Counted from the first letter of the stretch, positions 8,199 to 18,019 are shown. The stretch is 64,000 nucleotides of DNA from an uncultured Lachnospiraceae bacterium (GCA_910579395.1 CAJTUC010000003.1:153469-217468), one strand, 5' to 3'. Notes: generated by a model not told the origin, from the sequence alone. Program-made: numbers and translations.

Positions 8199-9956
8199 AT
8201 GTATATAGAAAAAATGAGTAGTCCTAAAGAACTTAAAAAACTCAGTCTTGATGAATGCAGGGTTTTGGCCAGAGAAATTCGGGAAGCCCTTTTGAACAAG
8301 GCTGCGTTGAGAGGAGGGCATTTAGCATCTAATCTGGGAATTGTAGAAGCTACGATTGCAATGCACTATGTATTTGATTCTCCTAAGGACAAAATCGTTT
8401 TTGATGTGTCTCATCAATGTTATACACATAAGATTCTCACAGGGCGCAAGGCTGGATTTCTAAACGAAGAGAACTATAATGATGTCAATGGATATACGAA
8501 TCCGGATGAAAGCGAGCACGATCATTTTCGTGTAGGACATACTGCCACATCAATTAGTCTTGCCTGTGGTTTGGCGAAGGCAAGAGATATTAATGGCGGC
8601 AATGAAAATATAATTGCTGTAATTGGTGATGGAGCTCTAAGTGGTGGAGAGGCTTTTGAAGGATTGGACTTTGGCGGTTCAGATATAGATGGAAATTTGA
8701 TTGTTATTTTTAATGATAATCAGATGTCAATAGCGGAGGATCATGGCGGTATCTATAAAAATCTGGCCGAACTTAGGGAAACAGAAGGGAAAGCATCTGA
8801 TAATTTATTCAAGAGCTTTGGATATGATTATTATTTTGTAAAGGATGGTAATGATGTAGAAGCGCTTGTTGAGTCTATGAATAAAGTAAAGGATATTGAT
8901 CATCCTGTAGCGATTCATATTTGTACTGTAAAAGGGAAAGGATATGATTATTCGGAGAAAAATAAAGAAAGCACACATTGGGTCAGACCTTTTGACATTG
9001 AGACAGGTGAAGAAAAGAATCCATTTATGGGTGAGCGGTATGATCGAGTAGTCAGAGATTATTTGATTGAAAAGATGAAGTCTGACCCTAAAGTTGTAAC
9101 AATGATTGCGGCTGTTCCGGATGCACTGAATTTTACCGAGGAGCATAGAAAGATCGCGGGTAAGCAGTTTATAGATGTTGGCATTGCTGAGGAACATGCC
9201 GTTTCTATGGCAGCAGGACTTGCGAAGAATGGCTGCAAGCCGGTTTTTGCTACAATGGCAACCTTTTTTCAGAGGACATATGATCAGATTTCGCAGGAAT
9301 TATGCATAAATAATGCCGCTGCTACTCTGGTAGTAGTAAATGCATCCGTATATGCTACAAATGATGTAACTCATATAGGAATATTTGATATTCCTATGAT
9401 GTCTAACATTCCGAATCTTGTATATTTAGCCCCAACTAACAAGCAAGAATATTTGGCAATGTTGGATTGGGCTATTGATCAGAACGAGTATCCAGTGGCT
9501 GTGAGAGCACCGAGAAATGGTGTGTTCTATACAATGGACGAAGTAGATACAGATTACAGTAAATTAAATACATTTAAAACTGTAATACGAGGTGATAAAA
9601 TAGCAATTTTAGCGCTGGGAGATTTTTTCCAAATGGGAGAAGAACTGATTGAGGAAATAGATAAAAGATTTGGCATAAAAGCCACATTGATCAATCCGAG
9701 GTATATTACAGGAATAGACGAAAACTGTCTTCAGAATTTAAAAGATAATCATGATATTGTTGTGACGCTTGAAGATGGCGTACTTGAAGGTGGATGGGGG
9801 CAGAAGGTTGCAGGTTTTTATGGACCCAGTGATGTTAAGGTACTTATTTATGGTCTTAAAAAGGAATTTCTTGACAGATATAATGTAGCACAAGTGATGG
9901 AGCGAAATCGCCTGAGAGTAGACCTGATAATAGAAGATTTAGCAGATTTACTGTAA
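8199..9956 (+). CDS. 1-deoxy-D-xylulose-5-phosphate synthase-like ThDP enzyme
   Basis: 585 residues, slightly shorter than housekeeping Dxs (about 620). The Dxs/transketolase pattern is clear: GGHLASNLGIVEATIAMHYV (residues about 39-58), DVSHQCYTHKILTGR, GHTATSIS, GDGALSGG with the downstream Asn for Mg-ThDP, and a second half with IDVGIAEEHAVSMAAGLA holding the catalytic Glu. A strong AGGAGG precedes ATG 8199. Placement between CDP-sugar genes rather than isoprenoid genes suggests a paralogue used to transfer a two-carbon unit to a sugar. Housekeeping Dxs activity cannot be excluded. Confidence 0.8.
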   Translation: MYIEKMSSPKELKKLSLDECRVLAREIREALLNKAALRGGHLASNLGIVEATIAMHYVFDSPKDKIVFDVSHQCYTHKILTGRKAGFLNEENYNDVNGYTNPDESEHDHFRVGHTATSISLACGLAKARDINGGNENIIAVIGDGALSGGEAFEGLDFGGSDIDGNLIVIFNDNQMSIAEDHGGIYKNLAELRETEGKASDNLFKSFGYDYYFVKDGNDVEALVESMNKVKDIDHPVAIHICTVKGKGYDYSEKNKESTHWVRPFDIETGEEKNPFMGERYDRVVRDYLIEKMKSDPKVVTMIAAVPDALNFTEEHRKIAGKQFIDVGIAEEHAVSMAAGLAKNGCKPVFATMATFFQRTYDQISQELCINNAAATLVVVNASVYATNDVTHIGIFDIPMMSNIPNLVYLAPTNKQEYLAMLDWAIDQNEYPVAVRAPRNGVFYTMDEVDTDYSKLNTFKTVIRGDKIAILALGDFFQMGEELIEEIDKRFGIKATLINPRYITGIDENCLQNLKDNHDIVVTLEDGVLEGGWGQKVAGFYGPSDVKVLIYGLKKEFLDRYNVAQVMERNRLRVDLIIEDLADLL

Positions 9957-10048
9957 GATATACAGGGGCAGTGAACAGCATTTTTTTTGTTTATCTTAAC
10001 AAAAAGATAATTCGGCTTAATTTAAAAAGTATAACGAGGTGATGACAG

Positions 10049-11137
10049 GTGAATTTTAAGAAAGAATTTTACAGAGAGAAAAAGGTTCTTATAACAGGGC
10101 ATACAGGATTTAAAGGTACATGGATGAGCAGCCTTTTGATCAGTGCCGGTGCAGAAGTAACCGGGTATGCACTTCAGGCACCTACAGATCCCTCTTTATT
10201 TGATATGTGTAAATTAAACGAGAAAATGAATTCTGTCATTGGTGATATTAGGAATCTGACGCATCTCAAGCAGGTTTTTAAAGAAGTACAGCCGGAGATT
10301 GTTATACATATGGCAGCACAGCCTATTGTGCGTGACTCTTATAAGGATCCGGTGTATACTTATGAAACAAACGTTATGGGGACTGTGAATATTTTAGAAG
10401 CAGTGCGTAGTTGTACATCCGTAAAATCTTTTGTGAATGTAACAACTGATAAAGTGTATCTGAATAAGGAGTGGGCATGGGGATATCGGGAAAATGAAGA
10501 GTTGAATGGATATGATCCATATTCTAATTCTAAATCATGTTCAGAACTTGTGACATCCGCGTACAAAAATTCTTTCTTTAATGGAGATGGCGGTACAATG
10601 ATTGATGGTAGAGAAATAGCCATTACAACTTGTAGAGCCGGAAATGTGATCGGTGGAGGAGACTTTGCAAATGATAGAATTATTCCAGATTGTATCAGGG
10701 CGGTACAGAATGGCGAAGAAATCCTTGTGAGGAATCCATATTCTACAAGGCCCTATCAGCATGTATTGGAGCCTGTAGTAGCATATTTAATGATTGCGCA
10801 GGAGCAGTATCAAGATAAAACATTAGCAGGCAATTATAATGTGGGACCGGAGGACCGTGACTGTTGGACAACGGGAGAATTGGTGACATTATTTTGTGAG
10901 AAGTGGAATAACGCGAATGGGACTGATATTACGTGGAAAAATATCTATGAAAAAGGCCCCCATGAGGCAAATTTTCTCAAGCTTGATTGTTCAAAATTAA
11001 AAACTACATTTGGATGGAAGCCGAAATGGAATATAGAAATTGCAATGGAAAAGATTGTAGAGTGGTCGAAGGCGTATATACAGGGAGAGGATGTAGTAAG
11101 CGTAATGAATGACCAAATAGAAGAATTTTTAAGATAA
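10049..11137 (+). CDS. rfbG: CDP-glucose 4,6-dehydratase
   Basis: 362 residues, the usual length. GTG start at 10049 follows GAGGTGATGACAG. The N-terminus FYREKKVLITGHTGFKGTW is characteristic of RfbG, with TGHTGFKG binding NAD. HMAAQPIVRDSY near residue 92 and YSNSKS near residue 159 (YxxxK) are the catalytic regions. It converts CDP-glucose to CDP-4-keto-6-deoxyglucose. Its substrate would be made by the cytidylyltransferase at 2666, which is switched off in this copy. The next enzyme for 3,6-dideoxyhexoses, the RfbH dehydrase, is not in the window. Confidence 0.92.
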   Translation: MNFKKEFYREKKVLITGHTGFKGTWMSSLLISAGAEVTGYALQAPTDPSLFDMCKLNEKMNSVIGDIRNLTHLKQVFKEVQPEIVIHMAAQPIVRDSYKDPVYTYETNVMGTVNILEAVRSCTSVKSFVNVTTDKVYLNKEWAWGYRENEELNGYDPYSNSKSCSELVTSAYKNSFFNGDGGTMIDGREIAITTCRAGNVIGGGDFANDRIIPDCIRAVQNGEEILVRNPYSTRPYQHVLEPVVAYLMIAQEQYQDKTLAGNYNVGPEDRDCWTTGELVTLFCEKWNNANGTDITWKNIYEKGPHEANFLKLDCSKLKTTFGWKPKWNIEIAMEKIVEWSKAYIQGEDVVSVMNDQIEEFLR

Positions 11138-11204
11138 GGGTTAGTGTGAAATGCTTTCAAAAATCGCGATGAGTTAGAAATGACAAAGGATTAGCAGAGG
11201 AATA

Positions 11205-11690
11205 ATGGATGGTTGTATAGTTAAAATAGTGAGGCTTTTTCTTAGGATGGTTCATATAAGTGATTCAGAAGAAAAAGTGGAAGCTTTAGTTCAGTTTATT
11301 AAATTTGGTATCGTAGGTGTTAGTAATACTGTAATAGGTTACTTAGTCAATATTGCTACAATATTTGCACTCAGAAATACAGATGTTTTCTGGGATTATT
11401 TCGCAGGAAATATTTTGGCATTTATTATTGGTGTTTCATGGTCATTTTACTGGAACAATCGCTATGTGTTTAAGCTTAAAGACGGTGAGACGAGAAATTT
11501 CGCGGCATCATTGTTTAAGACATATATGTCTTATGGATTTACTGGAATTATACTCAATAATATTTTATCCTATATATGGATTGATATGCTGGGGATATCT
11601 AAGGTGGTTGCCCCACTCATAAATATGATCATTGGTGTGCCGATTAATTTTATAATCAATAAGCTTTGGGCGTTTAGAAGCCAAAGATGA
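11205..11690 (+). CDS. GtrA-like membrane protein
   Basis: 161 residues with four predicted membrane helices and the GtrA-family pattern: QFIKFGIVGVSNTVIGYL in helix 1, FIIGVSWSFYWNNRYVF between helices 2 and 3, and INFIINKLWAF at the end. Family members are proposed to flip polyprenyl-phosphate-linked sugars so that a membrane glycosyltransferase can add side-branch sugars outside the cell. The GtrB-like GT2 genes at 3468 and 12949 are likely partners. It begins 67 bases after rfbG. Confidence 0.85.
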   Translation: MDGCIVKIVRLFLRMVHISDSEEKVEALVQFIKFGIVGVSNTVIGYLVNIATIFALRNTDVFWDYFAGNILAFIIGVSWSFYWNNRYVFKLKDGETRNFAASLFKTYMSYGFTGIILNNILSYIWIDMLGISKVVAPLINMIIGVPINFIINKLWAFRSQR

Positions 11691-11737
11691 TGAAAAGATA
11701 TTATATGCAGCTGTTTTTTACACTAAAGGTTGACAAA

Positions 11738-11766
11738 TAGACATCAGACCCTTTTGGGTGTATACT
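11738..11766 (+). promoter_or_regulatory. Candidate sigma-A promoter upstream of gmd
   Basis: TAGACA at 11738-11743 and TATACT at 11761-11766 are each one mismatch from consensus, with 17 bases between. ACCC-TTTT-GGGT (11748-11759) forms an inverted repeat within the spacer and could be an operator. The downstream gmd and GT2 genes look richer in G+C than their neighbours, so this may start a separate transcription unit. Confidence 0.5.
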
Positions 11767-11816
11767 ATTTTTGTCAGAGAAGCAAAGAACTATGAAGGGA
11801 AATAGGTAAATCAAAA

Positions 11817-12878
11817 ATGAAAAAAGCATTAATCACAGGAATTACAGGACAAGACGGTTCCTATTTAGCAGAGTTTTTATTGGACAAGGGATATGAGGTA
11901 CATGGCATTGTACGTCGTGCATCCATTTCCAATACGGCAAGAATCGATCATTTGATCGAAAAAAATGCCATCACACTGCATGATGGCGACTTATCAGATT
12001 CTTCGGGAATCACAGCCATTATCAGGAAGGTACGGCCGGATGAAATATACAATCTGGCGGCGCAGAGTCATGTACAGGTAAGTTTTGATGTACCGGAATA
12101 TTCCGGAGATGTGGATGCTCTCGGCGTATTGCGTATTCTGGAGGCAGTACGCAATGTCGGACTGGAAAAAACATGCAGGATTTATCAGGCGTCTACTTCT
12201 GAATTATATGGTAAGGTGGAAGAAGTGCCACAGCGTGAAACAACACCGTTTCATCCTTACAGTCCTTATGCCATTGCCAAACAGTATGGATTCTGGATGA
12301 TAAAAGAGTATAGAGAAGCATATGGAATGTTTGCTGTAAATGGTATTCTGTTCAATCATGAGTCAGAGCGCAGAGGAGAAAATTTTGTAACCAGAAAGAT
12401 TACTTTGGCGGCTGGAAGAATTGCCTGCGGTTTACAGGAGAAATTACAGCTTGGCAATTTAGATTCGCTTCGAGACTGGGGATATGCAAAAGATTATGTA
12501 GAGTGCATGTGGCTGATTCTGCAGCACGACACGCCGGAAGATTTTGTAATCGCGACAGGCGAACAGCATACGGTCCGCGATTTTACCCAGAAGGCATTTG
12601 CTGCTGTGGGAATCGAACTTCGATTTGAAGGAAGCGGATTAGAAGAAAAGGGTATTGATGTGAAAACCGGCAAAGTGCTTGTGGAGGTCAATGAAGCATG
12701 GTATCGTCCTACAGATGTGGATAATCTTTGGGGTGATCCCACGAAAGCGAAAACAGTATTGGGATGGAATCCACAGAAGACTACCTATGAGGAATTAGTT
12801 CGTATTATGGCGCTTCATGATCTGAAGTTGGCTCAGCGTGAGGCTGCCATCAGGGAAGCGATGCCGGATAAATGTTAA
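11817..12878 (+). CDS. gmd: GDP-mannose 4,6-dehydratase
   Basis: 353 residues, family-typical. KALITGITGQDGSYLAEFLL is the Gmd NADP-binding start; VRRASISNTARIDHL, YQASTSELYGKV (catalytic Ser/Thr and Glu region) and YSPYAIAKQYG (YxxxK) follow. It makes GDP-4-keto-6-deoxymannose, precursor of GDP-fucose, GDP-rhamnose and others. No GDP-fucose synthase (Fcl/WcaG) is visible, although fkp at 58497 gives a salvage route to GDP-fucose. The product's fate is therefore open. Base composition appears more G+C-rich than flanking genes, possibly from separate acquisition. Confidence 0.95.
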   Translation: MKKALITGITGQDGSYLAEFLLDKGYEVHGIVRRASISNTARIDHLIEKNAITLHDGDLSDSSGITAIIRKVRPDEIYNLAAQSHVQVSFDVPEYSGDVDALGVLRILEAVRNVGLEKTCRIYQASTSELYGKVEEVPQRETTPFHPYSPYAIAKQYGFWMIKEYREAYGMFAVNGILFNHESERRGENFVTRKITLAAGRIACGLQEKLQLGNLDSLRDWGYAKDYVECMWLILQHDTPEDFVIATGEQHTVRDFTQKAFAAVGIELRFEGSGLEEKGIDVKTGKVLVEVNEAWYRPTDVDNLWGDPTKAKTVLGWNPQKTTYEELVRIMALHDLKLAQREAAIREAMPDKC

Positions 12879-12948
12879 GCAGCTAGTAGTTGGAAACGCT
12901 AAAAGGGAAACTAATATTTATATTGCGAAGAGACAGAAGAGGTTAAAA

Positions 12949-13896
12949 ATGAAGTTGATTATCCAGATTCCCTGCTACAACGAGGCGGATACACTAGAAA
13001 TTGCGCTAAACGATCTGCCAAAACAGATAGATGGGATAGATGAAATTGAATATCTGATTATCGATGATGGCTGTAAGGATAATACTGTGGAGGTAGCCAA
13101 AAACTGGGGTGTGCATCATGTGGTGAGTTTTGCACAGAATAAGGGACTCGCAAAGGGATTTATGGCCGGTCTTGATGCGTGCCTAAGAAATGGCGCGGAT
13201 ATCATCGTGAACACAGATGCGGATAATCAATATTGTGCGGATGATATACCGAAGCTGATAAAACCCATTCTGGATCATGAAGCAGATATTGTGATCGGTG
13301 AGAGACCAATAGACGATACGGAGCATTTTTCGTGGATTAAAAAGAAACTGCAGCATTTTGGAAGTTGGGTAGTGCGTAAGGCGTCCCACACCAACATACC
13401 GGATGCACCGAGCGGTTTTCGGGCCTTCAGTAGAGAGGCGGCGATGCGGATCAATGTGATCAATGATTATACCTATACGTTAGAAACGATCGTGCAGGCT
13501 GGGAGGAACAGGATTCCGATTACCAGCGTACCGGTCAGGACGAATCCGGAGTTAAGGGAGTCGAGGCTGTTTCACAGCATATGGAGTTATGTGAAGAAAT
13601 CTGTACTGACGATATTCAGGGCTTTGATGATGTATAAACCGTTATACTGTTTTACACTTGTTGCAATGGTGCCAAGTCTGATTGGCGTATTGGTTTGGGT
13701 CAGATTTCTGATTTATTATTTTACCGGGAGAGGCAGCGGGCATACACAGTCGTTGATATTGGCGTGTACACTGCTGATCATTGGGTTTGTTACGTTTGTG
13801 ATTGGGTTGTTGGCGGATGTGATCAGCGCAAATCGGAAGATACTGGAGGATGTGCAGTATCATTTGAAGAAGCAGGAGTATGATAAGGATAGATAG
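12949..13896 (+). CDS. GT2 glycosyltransferase with C-terminal membrane helices
   Basis: About 315 residues from ATG 12949, preceded by AGAGGTTAAAA. An upstream in-frame start at 12838 overlaps gmd and lacks support. KLIIQIPCYNEADTL opens a GT2 domain; YLIIDDGCKDNT and NTDADNQY (DxD near residue 86) bind the nucleotide sugar. Two helices at about residues 220-240 and 260-285 give the DPM1/GtrB-like architecture, so it probably acts at the inner membrane face on a polyprenyl-phosphate. It follows gmd by 70 bases and may use its product. Confidence 0.82.
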   Translation: MKLIIQIPCYNEADTLEIALNDLPKQIDGIDEIEYLIIDDGCKDNTVEVAKNWGVHHVVSFAQNKGLAKGFMAGLDACLRNGADIIVNTDADNQYCADDIPKLIKPILDHEADIVIGERPIDDTEHFSWIKKKLQHFGSWVVRKASHTNIPDAPSGFRAFSREAAMRINVINDYTYTLETIVQAGRNRIPITSVPVRTNPELRESRLFHSIWSYVKKSVLTIFRALMMYKPLYCFTLVAMVPSLIGVLVWVRFLIYYFTGRGSGHTQSLILACTLLIIGFVTFVIGLLADVISANRKILEDVQYHLKKQEYDKDR

Positions 13897-13910
13897 AGGG
13901 GAAATATTAT

Positions 13911-15044
13911 ATGAAACTTCTGTTCATAGCTGGGCATGAGTTTATGGAAAAACAGGATAATGGAGGGAGACAGTGTAGTTATCGCAACTATACAGTTCTT
14001 CAACAGATATTCGGAAGGGAAAACGTATATCTGTGTATGTTGTCGAATGTGACACAGACGGATGAGAGCAAAAATATACGAGTATTCCCTACGCATCGAA
14101 ATAAGGCAGAACTAGTCTGGAATACTATTTTTTTTAGGAATGGATACAGTCGAAAATCAAAGAAAGACATAATACAATATATTGATCGCGTGAAAGCAGA
14201 TATTATCTGGTTTGATCTTTCTATCACAGGTCTGCTGGTTCGTCATATCCGTGGAAATTCGAGAATTATAGTATTTCAGCATGATATTGAAAAAAAATAT
14301 ATGCGGAACAGGGTGTGCAAGAGAGGTTTGCCCTATTTGTTACCTTATTTGTCATATTCATACAATGAGCGATGTATTTTAAAAAGGGCGAACGATGTTA
14401 TATGTCTGAACAAGCGGGATGGTATAGAATTGCAGGAATGTTACGATAGAACGCCGGATTTCTATATGCCGATGACTTTTGGAGATAGATATGATGAAAA
14501 AAGGGATCAGGAGGCAAAAAAGAATCGACAAAGTGAAGAACAGCTCCGGTTACTATTTGTTGGTTCCATGTTTCCACCTAATTATGATGGTATTTTATGG
14601 TTTGTCAGAAATGTAATGACTAAAGTTTCTGGCTGTATATTGCGTATTGTGGGTAAAGGCATGGAGACAAAATCAGAGGAACTGACGGCGGGGAATGTGG
14701 ATGTAGTCGGTACAGTTGATGATTTGAGTCATTATTATTATGAAGCGGATGTGGTGGTGCTTCCGATTTTGTATGGTAATGGTATGAAAGTAAAGACTGC
14801 TGAGGCAATGATGTATGGGAAGCCAATCCTGGCTACGCAGGAAGCCTTGGAAGGATATGATATCTTCGGGACTGAGGGAATCAGAGAGTGTAATAGTATT
14901 GAGCAGTTTGTTTCAGCTATAGAAGAGCTGAGACGTATAAAGAAGGATGACGTAATTGTGAGCCAAACAAGGGAGCTTTTTTTGAATAAATATGAGACAA
15001 GCCATATAGTGAAGTGCTTAGGAGATTTTTTGAGAGGGGACTGA
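13911..15044 (+). CDS. GT4-family glycosyltransferase
   Basis: 377 residues with a GT-B fold pattern. The C-terminal half has LLFVGSMFPPNYDGI near residue 211, a GKG loop, and ILYGNGMKVKTAEAMMYGKPILAT, the variant of the E-x7-E region that binds the donor nucleotide. The N-terminal acceptor domain begins MKLLFIAGHEF. GAGGGG lies about ten bases before ATG. The next gene starts two bases after its stop. It is cytoplasmic and adds a sugar to the growing glycan; donor unknown. Confidence 0.82.
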   Translation: MKLLFIAGHEFMEKQDNGGRQCSYRNYTVLQQIFGRENVYLCMLSNVTQTDESKNIRVFPTHRNKAELVWNTIFFRNGYSRKSKKDIIQYIDRVKADIIWFDLSITGLLVRHIRGNSRIIVFQHDIEKKYMRNRVCKRGLPYLLPYLSYSYNERCILKRANDVICLNKRDGIELQECYDRTPDFYMPMTFGDRYDEKRDQEAKKNRQSEEQLRLLFVGSMFPPNYDGILWFVRNVMTKVSGCILRIVGKGMETKSEELTAGNVDVVGTVDDLSHYYYEADVVVLPILYGNGMKVKTAEAMMYGKPILATQEALEGYDIFGTEGIRECNSIEQFVSAIEELRRIKKDDVIVSQTRELFLNKYETSHIVKCLGDFLRGD

Positions 15045-15046
15045 GG

Positions 15047-16090
15047 ATGGAGAGGACGATTTATATTGTCTCATGGAATGGATGTGACCGCATTGGCGGC
15101 ATGGAGAGAGTCGTTGGCATTTGGAAACGGGTCTTAGAGAAAGAATATAAAGTAGTTATTCTTGATAGGGAGTATATCAGACAATCCCATTTTTGGCGTA
15201 GACTGTATGTGAGCGATCATCCGGTTTGGCTGATGATACTTTTTTCTTTATGTGCTGCTAGATGTAGGAGAAAAGGTGGTATCTTGATTGGGAATGGATT
15301 TAATGCTCCATTTGTACGAAAGGATATTTCGGTGGCACATGGCAGTATGTATGCTATAAAAAAGGCGTTAGGACAGCCGGTATGGAGCGGCAGCACACCC
15401 TTTGAAAAGATTGCATTAAGAAACAGTAAAAAAATCATTGCTGTTTCGCGTGAAGCGGCGGAGGTGTTGGTAAAACATTATGGCGTTAGAAGCGATATAA
15501 TAACTGTTATAAATAATTGTGTTGATACAAATATTTTTTTCCCGATAAAAGATAGTATACATGAAAAGAAAACCATACTTTACAGTGGCCGGCTTGAACC
15601 AGGAAAGGGTATGGAAAAGTTGCTTGAGCTGGCAAAATATATTGCTCAAAGAGATGATATAAAACTTTGCATTGCGACAACGCAATGGATAAATACAGAT
15701 TTATTTGATAAGTTGAAGAATGTTGAGGTTCATTGCGAGTTAAAGTTAGAGCAAATGAATAAGTTCTATAACAAAGGTGATGTACTGTTTTTTCCCAGCA
15801 AATGTGAGGGGTTTGAAATGGCGACATTAGAAAGTCTTGCCGCAGGAGTGCCTGTAGTTGGTAACAGAGTTGGTGCAATCAGAGAACTGAGCGACCGAAA
15901 ATTTGAAGGTGTATATTTATTAAATTGTGGGACAGAAGAAACTATATTGAAACAGTTGATGGAAGTAAGCGATATTTACAGTGATGATTTTGATAAGAGA
16001 ATTGAGCTGCACAGCAGGGTTAAAAAGGAATTGGATATTGAGGAGTATGCCGCGAGAATTTTGCAGGAAGTGCGGGGATGTTTCAGGTGA
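15047..16090 (+). CDS. GT4-family glycosyltransferase
   Basis: 347 residues from ATG 15047, two bases after the previous stop and behind GAGGGGACTGAGG. A GTG at 15014 is in frame but lies inside the upstream gene. GGMERVVGIW near residue 20, KTILYSGRLEPGKGMEKL near residue 178 and SKCEGFEMATLESLAAGVPVV near residue 255 give the GT4 glycine loop and E-x7-E motif. Likely a cytoplasmic retaining transferase working on the same lipid-linked glycan as its neighbours. Confidence 0.87.
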   Translation: MERTIYIVSWNGCDRIGGMERVVGIWKRVLEKEYKVVILDREYIRQSHFWRRLYVSDHPVWLMILFSLCAARCRRKGGILIGNGFNAPFVRKDISVAHGSMYAIKKALGQPVWSGSTPFEKIALRNSKKIIAVSREAAEVLVKHYGVRSDIITVINNCVDTNIFFPIKDSIHEKKTILYSGRLEPGKGMEKLLELAKYIAQRDDIKLCIATTQWINTDLFDKLKNVEVHCELKLEQMNKFYNKGDVLFFPSKCEGFEMATLESLAAGVPVVGNRVGAIRELSDRKFEGVYLLNCGTEETILKQLMEVSDIYSDDFDKRIELHSRVKKELDIEEYAARILQEVRGCFR

Positions 16091-17085
16091 TAAAGAAGAA
16101 TGAACAGCTTACGGAAAGTATGGAAAACACAATAAGTGTGATTATACCGGTGTATAATCGTGAAGATTGTATACGAAGATGTATACAAAGTATTCGAGAA
16201 CAAAGTTATTGCGAGTTGGAAATAATTATTGTTGATGACGGTTCGACCGATAAAAGTGGTGTGATATGTGATCAGATGCAAAAGGAAGATACTAGGATAT
16301 TGGTATTTCATCAAAAAAATCAGGGAGTATCAGCAGCAAGAAATTATGGTATTCGTGCCGCCAGTGGAAAGTATATCCAATTTGTGGATAGTGATGATAC
16401 AATTGAAAAATATATGTGTGAGAAACTGGTAAAGAGACAAAAAGAAACAGATGCGGATATAGTGATATGTGGGTATAATTTAATCACGAAAGGAAAAATA
16501 GAGCATATTGAAGCAACTGACTCATTTTTTGCCAATTTGAGTTGTTTTGTAGACGATTTTGCTTATTATCTTAAAAACTTTTTGCTTCATAATCCTTGGA
16601 ATAAGTTATACCTTAGAGAAAAAATCAAAATACCTTTTGATGTGAACTATTTTGCCGGTGAAGATTTATTGTTTAATATGGAGTATTTATGTGGCTGTAC
16701 CAGTATTGCGGGTATGCGGGATATGATGTATAATTATTACTATATGCCGTCTGATAGGTTTAAGAATAACGGCGGAGAAATTGCAACAAGCATCTATCAT
16801 GCACTATTAAATTTTGTAACGCAGAAATTAAACAATGATTCAACAGCACTTATGGCTGTTTATAAAGTATATATTGATGATATGCTGTATGCGATCAGAT
16901 TAGCCTGTAAAGAAAACAACCTGTTGGCAATCAGAACCATGGAGGAAAAAAGCGATTTTCAGACTGCAATATATGCCAGCTCAAAATGTATGATGAAAAG
17001 TCGCGTGCTTTTATGTTTAAATACTTTACATTTATGGAGGCTTCTTATACTGTACTTCAAAATAAAAAATTGTATAGAGGAATGA
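16078..17085 (+). CDS. GT2-family glycosyltransferase
   Basis: GT2 domain beginning ISVIIPVYNREDCI, then IVDDGSTDKSG and FVDSDDTIEKYM (DxD). GEDLLFNMEYL near residue 195 is the E-D region typical of capsule GT2 enzymes. There are no membrane helices. The start is uncertain: ATG 16078 overlaps the previous gene by 13 bases, while ATG 16120 gives the shorter, family-like MENTISVIIPVYNRE. Both leave the domain whole. Donor sugar unknown. Confidence 0.87.
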   Translation: MFQVIKKNEQLTESMENTISVIIPVYNREDCIRRCIQSIREQSYCELEIIIVDDGSTDKSGVICDQMQKEDTRILVFHQKNQGVSAARNYGIRAASGKYIQFVDSDDTIEKYMCEKLVKRQKETDADIVICGYNLITKGKIEHIEATDSFFANLSCFVDDFAYYLKNFLLHNPWNKLYLREKIKIPFDVNYFAGEDLLFNMEYLCGCTSIAGMRDMMYNYYYMPSDRFKNNGGEIATSIYHALLNFVTQKLNNDSTALMAVYKVYIDDMLYAIRLACKENNLLAIRTMEEKSDFQTAIYASSKCMMKSRVLLCLNTLHLWRLLILYFKIKNCIEE

Positions 17086-17137
17086 TACGATAAAGGATAA
17101 AAGGTAAATATTGATTAAATATAAGTAGGAGAATACA

Positions 17138-18019
17138 ATGTATATTGTTGCGATAGAAGGCGGCTTGGGTAATCAGATGTTCCAATATGCCCTATTTATA
17201 TCGTTGAAAGAACGTTATGGGGATGGATTGATGAAGTTAGATTTAAGTTTTATCAATCCTTTCATGCATAATGGATACGAGTTGCAAAGAGTTTTTGGAA
17301 TACAGCAGCCACTGTGTACGAAGTGGGAAGTGATCAGGTATTCTGAATATTGTTCTAAAAATATAGCATTTGGTAGTTTGTGGACTTTTGTATGGGCTGT
17401 AAGGAGAAAAATATTTGGCAGAAAAAAGAGCATGGTGTATCAGGCAGATTCTACACAGTATTTTCCCTTATGTGAAAAACTTGATAAAAATAGAAATTAT
17501 TATTTTAAAGGAGTCTGGGCAAATTACAGATATTTCAAAGAATGTGAGAGTGCAATAAGGAATATTTTTATTTTTCCTGAAATCTCAGATGAAAAGAATC
17601 TAAAATGGAAAGAAATGATAGAGCAGACAAATTCCGTAAGTATTCACTTTAGGGGTGGAGATTACTATAAAGAAAATTTTGAGATAATAGGAGAGAAATA
17701 CTATACAAAAGCAGTCCGCCTGTTAAAAGAGCAATTTGAGGAACTGTGCTTTTTCATTTTTACAGACGATCCGGAAAATGCGAAAAAAAATATTGGAACA
17801 TTTGACGACTGTTACTATGTTGATAATAATAAAGGGAGTAGCAGCTATATCGATATGCAGCTTATGTCTTTATGTAAGCATAATATTATGGCAAACAGCA
17901 CATTTAGTTTCTGGGGAGCTTATCTTAATTCAAATAGAAACAAGGTAGTTATCGGACCGCGGAGTACGGTTGGAAAATGCAGTGAACCGTATTGGTTTGA
18001 AGGAATGATATTGTTGTAA
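17138..18019 (+). CDS. Alpha-1,2-fucosyltransferase-like (GT11)
   Basis: 293 residues, typical for GT11. It begins IVAIEGGLGNQMFQYALFI, the GT11 signature; SIHFRGGDYY near residue 170 is the H-x-R-G-x-D-Y/V donor motif, and NSTFSFWGAYLN near residue 253 is the third conserved block. ATG follows AGTAGGAGAATACA. GT11 enzymes transfer fucose from GDP-fucose, which fkp at 58497 could provide from free fucose. That would give a blood-group-H-like, host-mimicking decoration, which is inference. Confidence 0.88.
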   Translation: MYIVAIEGGLGNQMFQYALFISLKERYGDGLMKLDLSFINPFMHNGYELQRVFGIQQPLCTKWEVIRYSEYCSKNIAFGSLWTFVWAVRRKIFGRKKSMVYQADSTQYFPLCEKLDKNRNYYFKGVWANYRYFKECESAIRNIFIFPEISDEKNLKWKEMIEQTNSVSIHFRGGDYYKENFEIIGEKYYTKAVRLLKEQFEELCFFIFTDDPENAKKNIGTFDDCYYVDNNKGSSSYIDMQLMSLCKHNIMANSTFSFWGAYLNSNRNKVVIGPRSTVGKCSEPYWFEGMILL

